From contig JARUPY010000607.1 of NCBI GenBank assembly GCA_029817715.1, positions 6,324,001-6,388,000 on the forward strand: a stretch of DNA of 64,000 bases, given 5' to 3'. The position numbers were made by a program, and so were the translations under genes. Shown one piece after another: positions 10,451-20,593 of the stretch. Position 1 is the first letter of the stretch; each line of letters begins with the position of its first letter. This stretch comes from Melastoma dodecandrum (taxonomy: Eukaryota > Streptophyta > Magnoliopsida > Myrtales > Melastomataceae). The notes under the pieces were generated by a model that saw nothing but the letters and a program-made list of their open reading frames with translations, was not told the origin of the DNA and did no database searches.

Positions 10451-12772
10451 TGTTAGTGTAACAATGGCACTAAGAGGGGGGTGTGAAGAATTAGTGTAAC
10501 GGCTTTTTTAGCTTTTTTACAACTAAAAGAACCCAGCAGCGAATGGTTACGTTTCTATTGGTTACAGAACCCTTCTACACAGCAGATCCTAAAATGAACT
10601 GCGTGATGAGAGAATGACTAGCCAAAGTCTGATATAGAATGTGACTCTGCAGTCCTGAGAAGGTTTTTACAGTAGCAAAAGGTTGATGTAGAAGGTTGAT
10701 GTTTCTGCTATCAAGGTTCTACATATTCGACCATCTTAAGCATGATCAGTAAGGTCAACTCCAAGATTTGAAAGATGCTTATAGTAGCAGAAGGTTGTCA
10801 CAGAACCTTGTAGGCTTTTGCACTACTAAGAGATGATCCATGAGAAATAAATCGAAGGAAACAACTCCATAACCTGTTTCTATAGCGTAAGATGTCTGAT
10901 GCAGGACCCTTGGAGTCTCTACTCATACGTTCGCTTTGTGTCTGTTAATTTGCTTTTCTGTTTAGGTTTTCGCCGAATGCTCAGTGATATAACCGTTTGC
11001 ACAGAAAGTAAATGAGACACAGAAGGTTTATAGTGGTTCGGCAATTGCTTACTCCACTCTTCACCCTTATAGGATGTAATTCACTATTGAACACTTATAA
11101 CGAATATAGAATGATAGAAAAAATAAAACACTCCTACATAGGGTACTGTAGATAACCCTTCTGCTTTTCCACAAAGGATGTACTAGCAGCAAGTACTAAG
11201 ACATTTATGTAATGTAGAAGGTGATGTAGATAGCCCTTCGGCTATTCTATTCATAGAAACCCTATCGGTTATGATCAATAACCCTTTGGGTCTGGCACAG
11301 AAATCTGTGATTAATTTCAGAAACTCTCTGGTTGAGGTTTTGCACTGAAGACATTGACTAATTCCACAATCCCTTGGTTAGGGTTCTGTAGAATGTGGCA
11401 GCTCCATGCAAGGACGTAGCGGCCCTACGCAAGCAGACAACCCCTTTGTCCAAGGGTGGATTTTCCCACCGGCGGTTCCACGACCTGCTTGGCTCCTCAC
11501 CAAGGCTTCCCCGATGCTTGGCTCATCACCAAAACTTCCAGAAGCAGACATCACTCGTGGGACTTCTCCAAGGCCTGCAACAGGTATTTCCCTTTTGTAG
11601 AAACACAAATGTCAGTGCCTCACCGTGAATCTCTCAGACGCGACCCTTCTTCTCCTCATTGCCCTGGCACCTATACACCCGAACTTCTTCTTTAACCTGA
11701 CGCACGTTTGCCACGCCACAATGCATTCAGATCCTTCGTGACGTCACTCACGCCCGGCCAAGCTTACACCCTAGACACCTACTTTCTGCACACACGAGTA
11801 AACCAGTTACAAAATAACCGATACTAGTACCTCACTAGATTCCTCCAGACGCGGCCCTTCTTCTCCTCACTACCCTAGCACGTATACACCCCGACTTCTC
11901 CGTAAGCCTGATACACGTCCGCCACGCCACACCACAGCCAGATCCTTCGCGATCTCCCTCATGCCTAGTCTAGCTTGTACCCCGGGCACCAGCCTTCTTC
12001 AACCGAATGCTCAACCCCAAAGAGAATGAAAACTCACAAGTCTCTGAGGTTATAGTACACTCACTCGTCACGTAAGTCCTTCACTTTTGTCTTTCTAACA
12101 AATGATCATATCTTATACAAAATAGAAATAAATATTTATAAACGGTACAGTAGTTGACTCAATGCTCTGCAAAACAAGGAAACAAAATGTCAGCCAAATA
12201 AAACATTTCCTTATTGTAAGAGATGCTCCGTATCACTTAAGGATCAATCATGCCATCCGGTCATGATTGTGTTCACGATCCTAAGAGATAGGGCTTGTAG
12301 AAGATTCAGACATATAAGATCAGTCAGGCTTCTGTAAATGGAAATCAGATAATCTTGGTTTCCATAATTGGTTGGCAGACCTTCTGGATACAGACACGTG
12401 CGGGGTGCATCCATATTCAGATGGGTTGTCCTTTGCAATGATACATAAAGAACTTGGACGTATTTAGATGCAAGAGGAAGGATTAGTTGACCGTTGGATA
12501 GTTTCAGATCAATCAATAGAATCTTGCATAAGTGCTTTCCACATATTAAGTGATTTCTTCCCTTAAAGAGAGTAAATCAACTCACATGGAAATAAATCGT
12601 AATTAAAATGATTTCAAAACATTTTAATTAACATAATATACCATATTAATATATTTAAATAATATACGAAGAGACTGTCCATGTAGGTTAACCTTCTGCA
12701 GAGTTGTAGAAGCTTACCTTCTACATTGCAAAAGCTTACCTTCTGTATGGCATCATCAAAACCATACTAACA
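10451..12772 (-). repeat. 5' LTR of Sirevirus-like element 1 (about 2.3 kb)
   Basis: The plus-strand edges are TGTTAGTGTA (10,451) and ATACTAACA (12,772), a TG...CA pair. The outer edge matches the word CATCATCAAAACCA that also ends the LTRs at 13,841, 26,989 and 31,779. The inner edge abuts the primer-binding site and shares CTAAGAGGGGGG with the LTR starting at 13,104. It is rich in AGAAGG and CTTCTG words and contains a tandem duplication (11,618-11,990). Confidence 0.75.
11618..11990. repeat. Tandem duplication inside the LTR, spacing about 218 bp
   Basis: The stretch starting CAGACGCGACCCTTCTTCTC near 11,635 recurs near 11,853 as CAGACGCGGCCCTTCTTCTC. Both copies continue through CACGTTTGCCACGCCACA-like and CAGATCCTTCG words for about 150 bases, with noticeable divergence. 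The spacer between them is unrelated. Confidence 0.7.
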
Positions 12773-13103
12773 GTTTGTTTCCCTTTTTGTAACATGGATG
12801 ACTTTCCCCATTAAAGTGGGTAAAGGAAAATTGATATTTAATTTTATTGATCGGTTATTCGGGCTTGTACAATTTGAATTGAAGTTACAACGAATCAATG
12901 ATGATGGACGACGCGACTTTGTAGACATGTTAGTTAAATTTGGGGTATTTATACATATTATTATAGAAAGAAATTACTTAAGATTTAGATGAAGGATTTC
13001 TTTTGATTCTACGTCACGGGATTCAACAAGTTTTAGAGGCTTAGGATAATAAAGTCGAACAGACTTGGCACGCGTCACAGAAGTTGATTGTGAAGGAACA
13101 TAA
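12773..13103. other. Unassigned DNA between two LTR elements
   Basis: About 330 bases lie between the outer edge of one LTR and the start of the next. No gene, repeat or element end was recognised. The last five bases (ATAAC, 13,099-13,103) are the left member of the likely target duplication of the next element. Confidence 0.5.
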
Positions 13104-13841
13104 CCATTACACTAAGAGGGGGGTGAATTAATATTAAAGTTCAATTAAGAATTTTTAACTCCTTTTCGGCAAAACTCCGCTGTGGAAGAAAGCTTCTGTA
13201 AAACAGGACCTTACTAAAAGGTTTATATAGGATATAACGTACGCATGTAAACCCCTGTCCAAGGATGGATTTTCCCTTCGGTGGCTCCATAAGGCCTGTG
13301 CGATCTCCTCGAAATAGCGACTATGTGGCGAACCCCACACAAGCACGTAGCAAGCCCTACGTAAGCACGCAACAAGCCCCACGCTAGAATGTTACAGTTA
13401 GCGCAACCTTTTTGAAGGCAAATAACTAAAAATTAATTTCTAGAAGTTAACTTTGTTAGATTCATTAGTTTATTTTGATGAATCTGGACAAATAACATGT
13501 TTTTGTTTCCCAAAGAAAAATTATTAATGGAAGATAGCATTCGTATGATTTATAATAAATCATGTATAACCTTCCATAAATAGATAATTTGTTTCCTTTA
13601 ATTGAAAATATATTATTCTTTTTATTTCTTTCGTAACAAAACCATTTGATTTCGAATCAGATAATTATCCTGATTAATTTGGATAATTCCCATGGAATGT
13701 TCACATTTACTTTCGTAATTAATTATTAATTACAAAAATATTTCCTTATAGAAGGTTCTAATCAAGAGTAGCTTCTGTCGTGTAGAGGGTTTACTTCTGT
13801 TTCACAGAAGGTCAATGCTCATCATCAAAACCACTTCAACA
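13104..13841 (-). repeat. 3' LTR of Sirevirus-like element 2, internally deleted
   Basis: It matches the 5' LTR at 25,245-26,989 in at least three blocks: the inner edge (AGGGGGGTGAATTAATATTA-like, then TTTTTAACTCCTTTTCGGCA); the block around 13,255-13,380 (CCAAGGATGGATTTTCCCTT); and 13,425-13,841 (GATTCATTAGTTTATTTTGA). It is 738 bp against 1,745 bp for the other copy. About 1 kb is missing, in at least two internal gaps near 13,240 and 13,385-13,425. Confidence 0.75.
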
Positions 13842-14241
13842 ATCTCCCCATTTTTGATGATGACAAAACATTCATCGTTAAGTGAAATATTATTACATGT
13901 AACTCCCCCTGACTCCCCCTAAATAGATGCGAGTACGAGTCTTGCATTTTACAGAATCATATGGTTTCTATCGAACAGAGCATAGAAGCTTTTGTTATAG
14001 AAAAGCTGTTTACAAAGCACAATGCTTCTATGATGTACAGAGCATGAAACTTCTGTATTTTAGCCCGACAAAAACGATGAGTTCTCACTTTTGCACTCCC
14101 AGCAAAGGTTGACTATACAAGATTACTATTCGCCTTTCCAGGAGAAGGTTGAATATGAGCTTTGATACTCATAGCCTTCTACGCCCACAAAGTTATAGAA
14201 AATCAAATATTTTTCTGTACTCCCCCTCAGCACAATTTTCC
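13842..14241 (-). other. 3' untranslated stretch with several polypurine tracts
   Basis: Immediately next to the 3' LTR the minus strand reads AAAAATGGGGAGAT (13,842-13,855), the likely primer for plus-strand synthesis. Further purine runs on the same strand lie near 13,902-13,922 (two GGGGGAGT runs) and near 14,218-14,245 (GAGGGGGAGT and GGGGGAAAAT). No coding sequence was seen. Confidence 0.6.
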
Positions 14242-14392
14242 CCCGATGTTGATTGACACCTTGGGTTCGTCGTCAGTCCTTGGGTTCGTCGTCAGTCAGT
14301 CCCGATGTTGATTGACTCCTTGGGTTCGTCAGTCAGTCCCGAAAATCAAATAACTCCTTGGGTTCGTCGTCAGTCCCGATGTTGATTGACAC
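14242..14392. repeat. Shuffled short repeats at a deletion junction
   Basis: Three to four copies of a phrase made of CCCGATGTTGATTGAC and CCTTGGGTTCGTCGTCAGTC lie in about 150 bases, in variable order and length. One copy is the coding sequence at the end of the protease-RT exon; the others are partial copies of it. They sit exactly where gypsy coding sequence stops and Sirevirus 3' sequence begins. Confidence 0.8.
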
Positions 14393-14660
14393 CGGCTCTT
14401 GTAACGTGACGCTCTTCGGTTCTTCATGTCGCAGAATACCTTGTTCCAAGCCATGGTATCCATCTAGAGATTTCGGGTCACGTACTACTTCTTCTTTTTG
14501 CTTATAGGGATTCTCGAGCATGACCGAACCCGATACTGGATTGTGCTCTGTAACTTCTTCCCATCGAGCTGTGTTCTTGGGGTTTAGGTGAGGCATTGAG
14601 TGATGGCTTACGTCTGTGAGTTGTTCAACGGGATTTGTGGGTATTCCCGAAGCGCCGTGC
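14333..14660 (-). pseudogene. Start of the gypsy RT-region exon, truncated
   Basis: Minus-strand frame opening directly after a good 3' splice site at 14,661, with no stop until 14,333. The end reads EPVSINIGTDDEPKELFDF; phrases of this kind (SINxGTxDxPKE) precede the reverse transcriptase domain in Tat/Ogre elements. Nothing of RT itself remains, because the sequence runs into the shuffled repeats at 14,242-14,392. An ATG at 14,596 is internal and probably not a start. Confidence 0.55.
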
Positions 14661-14964
14661 CTGTTTAGAAGGAAAATAAATCAGTGCATGTCTTTACAAA
14701 GGGAGATAATTTTAAGGAAATGATAAACTATGCATCCTAGACAAAAGGGAAGTGCCGTGGGATCAGTCCTCAGTGGGGCCCTCTTCGTTTCCTCCAATTC
14801 GCCCTTTATCATCAGCGGTCAAATCCCACGGGCACCCCGGCTCAAAAAGGGGGGTCGCATTACATACGGACATCCTTGCTAGTCCGCGACCAAAATATAG
14901 CAAGGCGACCTATCCTAGACACATTTTATCTACATGCAAAAAGGTAGAGTTGGAAACGGTTCAC
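14661..14964 (-). other. Predicted 304-bp retroelement intron between protease and RT exons
   Basis: The donor is GG|GTGAAC (intron first base 14,964) and the acceptor is CTAAACAG|GC (last base 14,661). A pyrimidine-rich TTTTCCTTCT run and a CTGAT branch-like word lie just upstream. Splicing would remove the stop at 14,961-14,963 and join the two frames in phase. The same location is known for introns of Ogre elements. Confidence 0.6.
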
Positions 14965-16649
14965 CCGTTGAGCGGCATGTCTGACTCGGCCGGGTCTGAC
15001 GCTTCCATTATGTTGACGTCTTCCTCAGGTTCAGCTGTCCTATTCTTTTTGGTCCTTGGCCCTTCTTCATCAGAATTTGGTGTTGAGTTGGAAGCTGAAG
15101 ATTCTGCTTGCTCGTTGGTCCTTAGCCCTTCTTCGTTACAATTTGGTGTCGAGTTCGAAGCTGAAAATTCTGCTTGCTTGTTTGGTGGTGGTATTTCGGT
15201 CCCTGGGGACGTCCCTGACGATGCTGAGACTGTTGGAGCTTGAGGAGGAGGCGCTCCGGCTTGTCGAATATATCTCGGCATTTGGTCTAAAGGGACGGCG
15301 ATGTTGGGTGGTATGAAGTGGACCCGCATACGAGGCCGACTCCTCTGGACATGCCCCAAATTAACTTGGATAACGTTGACGTGTACGCCAGCCAAATGTC
15401 CATCTTCTGGACGATGCACTTCCCCCTCTGACTTACCAGCCCTGATCTTCATGTCTTCGAGTTTCCCAGATAGGATCTCGCCTTCCATGGTTGTTGCAGA
15501 AGAACGGACGAAGCGGATAAATGACTTGTCGTTGGCGTGCCTGTCCTGCTTACGCCCTACTTCACCTTCGAATCCAAGCGCCGTGGTCCCCATCGGAGAG
15601 GGGATTCTGATCGGGTGGGTCATGCCTTGTCCTCTGGCCCCGAGTCCTTGGCCCGGTTGGTACCCATGCCTGATGAATTCTTTCGCGGCGCTGATGTTGC
15701 CCCACGTCATTAAAGGATCGGATTTGTAATCACGCCTGACCATGTGGACCATTTCTAGCGTCTGGGCCGTCGATGGTTCTCCGGTTGGCACTCCGAGATA
15801 CGGCATGTCGATCTCGTGGCAGAGTTCCATCGTATGTTCCCCCCTTACTGTGACGAGTTTGCCGTCTGAGGGAAACCCGACCATCTGGTGGAGCGTTGAT
15901 GGGACCGCTCCTGCCTGGTGAATCCACGGGCGTCCTAGCACCATGTTGAAGGAGCCCGCTGTCTCGAGTATCTGAAACACGGAGGAGAAAAGGGTTGGCC
16001 CTACCTTAATCTTCAAAGTGACCTCACCGTGAGCCTGGCGCTTGGCACCGTCGAAAGCCCGGATGGATAACCCTGATTGCGGTAGCTTCTCCGTGTTGAT
16101 GCCGAGCTTTTGTGCAACCACGAGCGGTATTATATTGACCCCTGACCCACCATCAATGAGAACCTTGGAGATGGTGGTGTCTCTGCACTTGAGCGTTATA
16201 AATAGCGCATCGTTGTGATCGTCTCCTTGTTCCGGGAGATCATCTTTTGAAAAGGTAATTGCGTCGTTGGCTAATATTTGGTTCATGTACGAGCCCAACG
16301 CATTTACTTCAACCTGCTTAGGCACATACACCTCGGCAAGGAATTTCTCCAACATCTCCCTATGCTTGTCGGAGGAATGAATAAGGTCGAAGAGCGAAAT
16401 CTGAGCTGGTTGCTTCCTCAGTTGCTCTACAATGTTGTAATCGCTCTCCTTGATAGCGTAGATCACCTTGCGGATCTGTTCGTTCGATGGCGCCTTGGGC
16501 TTCGACAGTTCCCCTTGTAGCTGGGCGTTAGGAGCAGTCACCACCCTACCTGAACGGGTGATGAGTTCAACTTCTGGGGTTGGTGAGGCGCAGCGGGGCC
16601 TGATCACGACGGGAATCCTTGGTTCCTTCAGAAGCGAGCTCTCCGCCTA
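14965..16649 (-). pseudogene. Gypsy protease region with G-patch motif
   Basis: The 548-residue frame (16,607-14,961) has an aspartic protease core with VLIDGGSGVNIIP at about residue 147. The flap-distal NMVLGRPWIH follows near 230. Then comes a glycine-rich G-patch-like motif, GYQPGQGLGARGQG, at about residues 315-330, a motif known from Ogre/Tat polyproteins and some retroviral proteases. It is in the same frame as the gag C-terminal piece upstream; a single TAG at 16,649-16,647 separates them, so the ancestral gag-protease was one long frame. The C-terminal 90 residues are low-complexity and contain a near-duplicate of about 23 residues (two EFSASNSTPN/ESSASNSTPN phrases). Confidence 0.7.
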
Positions 16650-19006
16650 GGAGGGCGCTCCAGGTTGTGTCTCTCCGAGCGGAATGTATACATATGGCGC
16701 CTTGGGCCTCCGAGGATTTATCATCATGAAGCCGTCCGGTAATGCTGTAGTTGCTGACACCGGGCGAATCCCCATGTTGGGCTGACCTCGGCCCTGGTTT
16801 CGACCTCGACCTCGGCTTCGTCCTCGGTCGGCGCGCACCACGTTGACATGCTCTGTAGGTGCCACCTCACATTCGTACATGTGGATTTCTTCTTCTTGAT
16901 TGGTCAGCGGCGCGAAGGAGTTAAAACCGACATAGTTCACGTGCTCAGGCAAAGGATTGCTCTTGACGTTGGGAGTGGTGGCTGGTGCAGCGAAGGTGAT
17001 TACGCCGTCATCCAACAAATTATGAATTTTAAAGCGGAGGGCGATGCAATCCTTGGTGCCATGCCCCAGCGCCCCAGAATGATACTGACAAACCGCCTTG
17101 GGGTTGTAGCCAATAGAGGAGGGATTGGTCGCCTTGGCCTCCACGGGCTTGATGAAGCCCATGTCTCTCAGTCGGACGAACATGACATCCAACGGGTCAG
17201 GAGTGGGGGTAAGGTCTTCCAACCTGCGCTTCGGGCGCTCCTGTTGAACCGGCCGCGGTTGGGAGTACATCATCACGGGTGCGGGAGCTCTGGGGCGAGT
17301 GGTGGCGGACGCTGGTGGCCTGGCAGCTGCCGCCACGTACGACCTTGGTGCATACGTGGTGGGGGGTGGTGTAGCCCTCATTGATTGCCTACTGTGTTCG
17401 GTTGTTGCAATGAGCTCCTTGGGCTTCGGCTTGACCATAGGCTTTGGCGGTGCGGTCGGAATGAGGCCATCTCTGCTGGCGTCATCGAGTTGGCTCGCGC
17501 CTGGGCGAATGTGAGCGGTGCCCGTCCGCCAATCATGAATGGTCCATATTCGGGCGGCAGCAACTGTAGGAATTCAGTGATGAGATCTCGCTCCTGCATG
17601 GGGGGCTTGATCTGCGTCGCCATCTCCCGAAAACGATGCGCGAAGGTCTTGATTGACTCTCCCCGGAACCTCCGCAGCTTGCGGATGTCAGACAATGTTG
17701 GTGCCATTTCGACGTTAAAGCTGTAGTAATTCAAGAAATCAAGCGCCAACTCCTTGAACGTGGCGAACAGCCTCAGGTCCTTGGAATAGTACCACTGAAG
17801 CGCCGACTCTGCTAGGCTTTCTTGAAACATTGTGATGCGGAGCTTATCATCTGCCGGATAGACCAACATCTTGTGGCAAAAATGTTTGAGGTGCAGCTCG
17901 GGACATCCGGTGCCCTTGAATTTTTCGAACTCCGGGGGCTTGAATTTGTGAGGAACTTGAAAATGGGGAACCTGGAAGTCGTTGTACTCCCATGTTCGAG
18001 CCTGGTACCCTTGGAGGGCGTTAATGCGTTCTTCGAGCCTCGCAATGTGTTTGGCCTCAGCTTCTCGCATTGATGATATCTTGGCTTCGAGCCTTGTCTC
18101 GAAGGAGCTCATCTGTCCCTTCTCTCCCAACAACTCATCTACTATGGTCGCGTTGCGGGTTCTTGGACTGGGCGGGGTTGGCCCTGCATGTGGGGCCGAG
18201 GGACCAGCGGTTGATTGTGGCACTCCGTAGTTGGTAGCTGGAGCGCTGACAGGGAAGTAAGAGACTGGCATTCCTTCTAGGGGAGTTGGCCCGACCGCGG
18301 CTGGCACGTAGGGAGTTGGCCTCGGGGCTGGCGGCTGTGAGTAGTAAGGCGGCACTTGTGGTTGTGCCGAGGTCGTATAAGCGGGCGGCATGCGCATGTA
18401 TGGGTTGTAAAGGGAAGCAATACTGGTGGAGGCGGCTGGCTCAGGCATGACTGGGTGGTATAATGGAGAGATGCCTGAGGGAGTGCCCAATCCCGGCAGT
18501 GAGAAAGGATAATGTGGCATCGCCGTGGTTGTCGGTGCCGCGGACCCTAGCATGACAGGGGGAAGATGGGGATTCTGGGCGGTAACGGGAGTTGGAGCTA
18601 CCGAGAGTTGCCGTTGAAGTAACTCTGCCATCATCGTCTTCAGGGCAGATAGTTCCGCGTTAAGGGATTCGACCTTACCCCCCAGGGATGTGGTGTCGGC
18701 GCTTTGGGCCGGTATGGACAGGTTGGGAATGAATGGGGGGATGGTCGTTGGAACGGTCGAGGTCTGCATTGCTGGCGTTGTGAAGGCCGCCAAAGGTGGT
18801 ATATATGCCGGAGACATGCCTCCGCCTGAGGATTGCCCAACAGCGGAGGTCGGGGCTTGAGAGAAAAGTGGGGGAAATGCCACCGCGTCAAGGGAGAAAG
18901 TTGGAGAGGGGGTCACGTCCGTGGCTTCACTGGCTGTTGGAGGAAGGTCTCCTTCTTCTTCAATTGTTGTAGGAGCCACCACGCGTCCTGGGGATGTATC
19001 CGCCAT
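16650..19006 (-). pseudogene. Gypsy gag (capsid and zinc-knuckle-like region), one frameshift
   Basis: The first frame (19,006-17,378) starts MADTSPGRVVAPTT and is Pro/Ser/Thr-rich for about 290 residues. A short coiled-coil-like stretch (EAKISSMREAEAKHIARLEE) follows. Then comes the retrotransposon gag domain: KFKGTGCPELHLKHF, MFQESLAESALQWYYS, SDIRKLRRFRGESIKTFAHR and DLITEFLQLLP. After MTPAEMAS a one-base indel near 17,460 shifts the frame. The sequence resumes in the frame 17,438-16,647 with CQYHSGALGHGTKDC, a CHC-type metal-binding motif of Ogre-like gags, and an Arg/Gly-rich stretch. It would package element RNA. Confidence 0.7.
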
Positions 19007-19304
19007 TACCGTCTTGAGAGATCGAAATCTTGGACGTTTGTTTGGCGCAATCGTTTGGTACCTTGGCCAGATTAAAAGAACATTCGATCAGCATCAAGCG
19101 GTGATACTACGGATGCATGACATGTAATGATGCATGGCATGTCTAATGTAGGGATTGGATTGTTGTTACCGAATTTAAACCCCAAAAGAAAAGAAGCGAA
19201 TTAGGTAGAAGCAAATAAGTTCTACATCGTCATAAAAGTTAAAGTACAGTTAACTGAAAGAAAGATAGAATGGGCCCGCAGGCCTGATAGTGGTGTGTCG
19301 GCGG

Positions 19305-20593
19305 TCAGACACGGTCCCACAGAGTGTGACGTTTCCTCCAGAAACGCTGAGACTGAGCCACACGATCGTTCTCCTCGGGCTCTGGAGGGAGTTCGCAGAC
19401 TTCTTCCGTGAGGGTCATCCATATGCAGGAGATGTGTTCGATCACCCTCTGGAGCGATGTCTTCACCGTCCTATCGTCGAGGCTGATCGGTCGAAAGAGC
19501 TGCTGTGGGGGTGCTCTGGTCTTCGGAGTCAATCCCAGCTGGTGTCGAACTTGAAATGGCGCGTAGTAGGATGTGCCTCCGAACCCCATGATTGGAATGA
19601 AGTATCCGTCCGTCGAGGAGGTGATTGCATCGTCCGTGTCGAAGCAGAGGGCTCTCTGGTAGAAGTCGGCAGGCTCTAGAGAACAGAATAGCGCGTCAAC
19701 TCCAATAAAGGTGCGTATGGGCAGGCGGGCACGTTCCACGATGCGTGCCAGCAATCCCGGTGTGTGCTCTCTTGTGAAGGCTTCTCCTGTGATCCCGAGA
19801 TGCGTGTAGAACCACACCTGCAGTAGGGTTGGACAGAAGGTCATTCGGTGGTTGCGAACTCCTCGCCTGGCTTCACGCACAATGTTGGTGAGGCTGAAGT
19901 TGGTTTCTCCGATTAGGTTGGGTAGGAAAGGAGCGCCTTCCAAAATGGCTTTGGTGATGTAGATGGCTCGCCTGTTGATTGTCTTCTCATTTTGCGGGTA
20001 CAGTATCGTCCCAACGAATAACAGGATGAATGCTCGTGTTGATCCTTGGCCTTCACCCATGCGCGGGTTGTACGGCAACATCTGTAGATCGATGATGCCA
20101 TTGACAGTGATGTCTCCTTGGGAATTGAACAGTCCGAGTACACTTGCCGACGGAATTTGGAGATACTTTCGTTCCACGTGTGTTCCCTAACTTGATTTTG
20201 ATTTTGATTTTTGATTTTTTTTAATTAAAAAAAACAATAAAATAAAAAAAAATAAAAAAAATAAAAGGAGGGGACATACTTTTGACGACACTCCACGCTC
20301 ATCCCCTTTCCAATTTCAATTTTTTTTTTACTTTAGGAAATGATGGGACAGCCTTTGCTCTGACAAACCCCAACCCCCCACGCACATCCTATTACTTATA
20401 GTTAAAAATAAAAAATAAATAAATAATAAAAATAATAAATAAAAATAAAAGAAGAAGAACTTACCGTGTGGGGAGGGAACGCTCGTCTCTCAAAAGAGGG
20501 AAAACCCACGAGGGCGTGCTCTCCAGTCCGGGCAAACAAAGGTCGAAGACGATAGAGGGGGTTCCAACGCATGCAAGGGTAGGAGGACTTCAT
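19305..20593 (-). pseudogene. Retroelement ORF1 upstream of gag, two predicted exons
   Basis: The long frame (20,186-19,305) has no ATG at its beginning. A good acceptor (AAGTTAG|GG at 20,187) precedes it. A donor, ACG|GTAAGT (20,464), closes an upstream frame whose first ATG is at 20,593. The 278-bp AT-rich intron (20,187-20,464) joins both in phase, giving about 336 residues. The protein has ARGVRNHRMTF-like, LARIVERARLPIRTFIGVD and LQRVIEHISCIWM stretches and no catalytic motif that I recognise. ORF1 proteins of unknown role upstream of gag are a feature of Ogre elements. No stop interrupts the spliced frame, so this part may be intact. Confidence 0.55.

Larger units (their letters stand above)
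5041..12772 (-). mobile_element. Sirevirus-like Ty1/copia element 1, 3' LTR missing
   Basis: On the minus strand the order is 5' LTR (12772-10451), PBS (10448-10437), gag, protease/integrase, RT, RNase H, then an extra small ORF downstream of pol. The copia order integrase before RT is clear. The extra ORF after pol and the gag type (FDGQNFSYLR; DEDMWNIVENG) point to the Sirevirus/Maximus lineage. No polypurine tract or 3' LTR is seen before the decayed copia DNA below 5040, so the 3' end has been lost. Every coding region carries frameshifts. Confidence 0.65.

Noticed and set aside
14752..15243. Plus-strand frame of 163 codons
   Set aside because: Lies opposite the gypsy protease C-terminus and the predicted intron; no family features.
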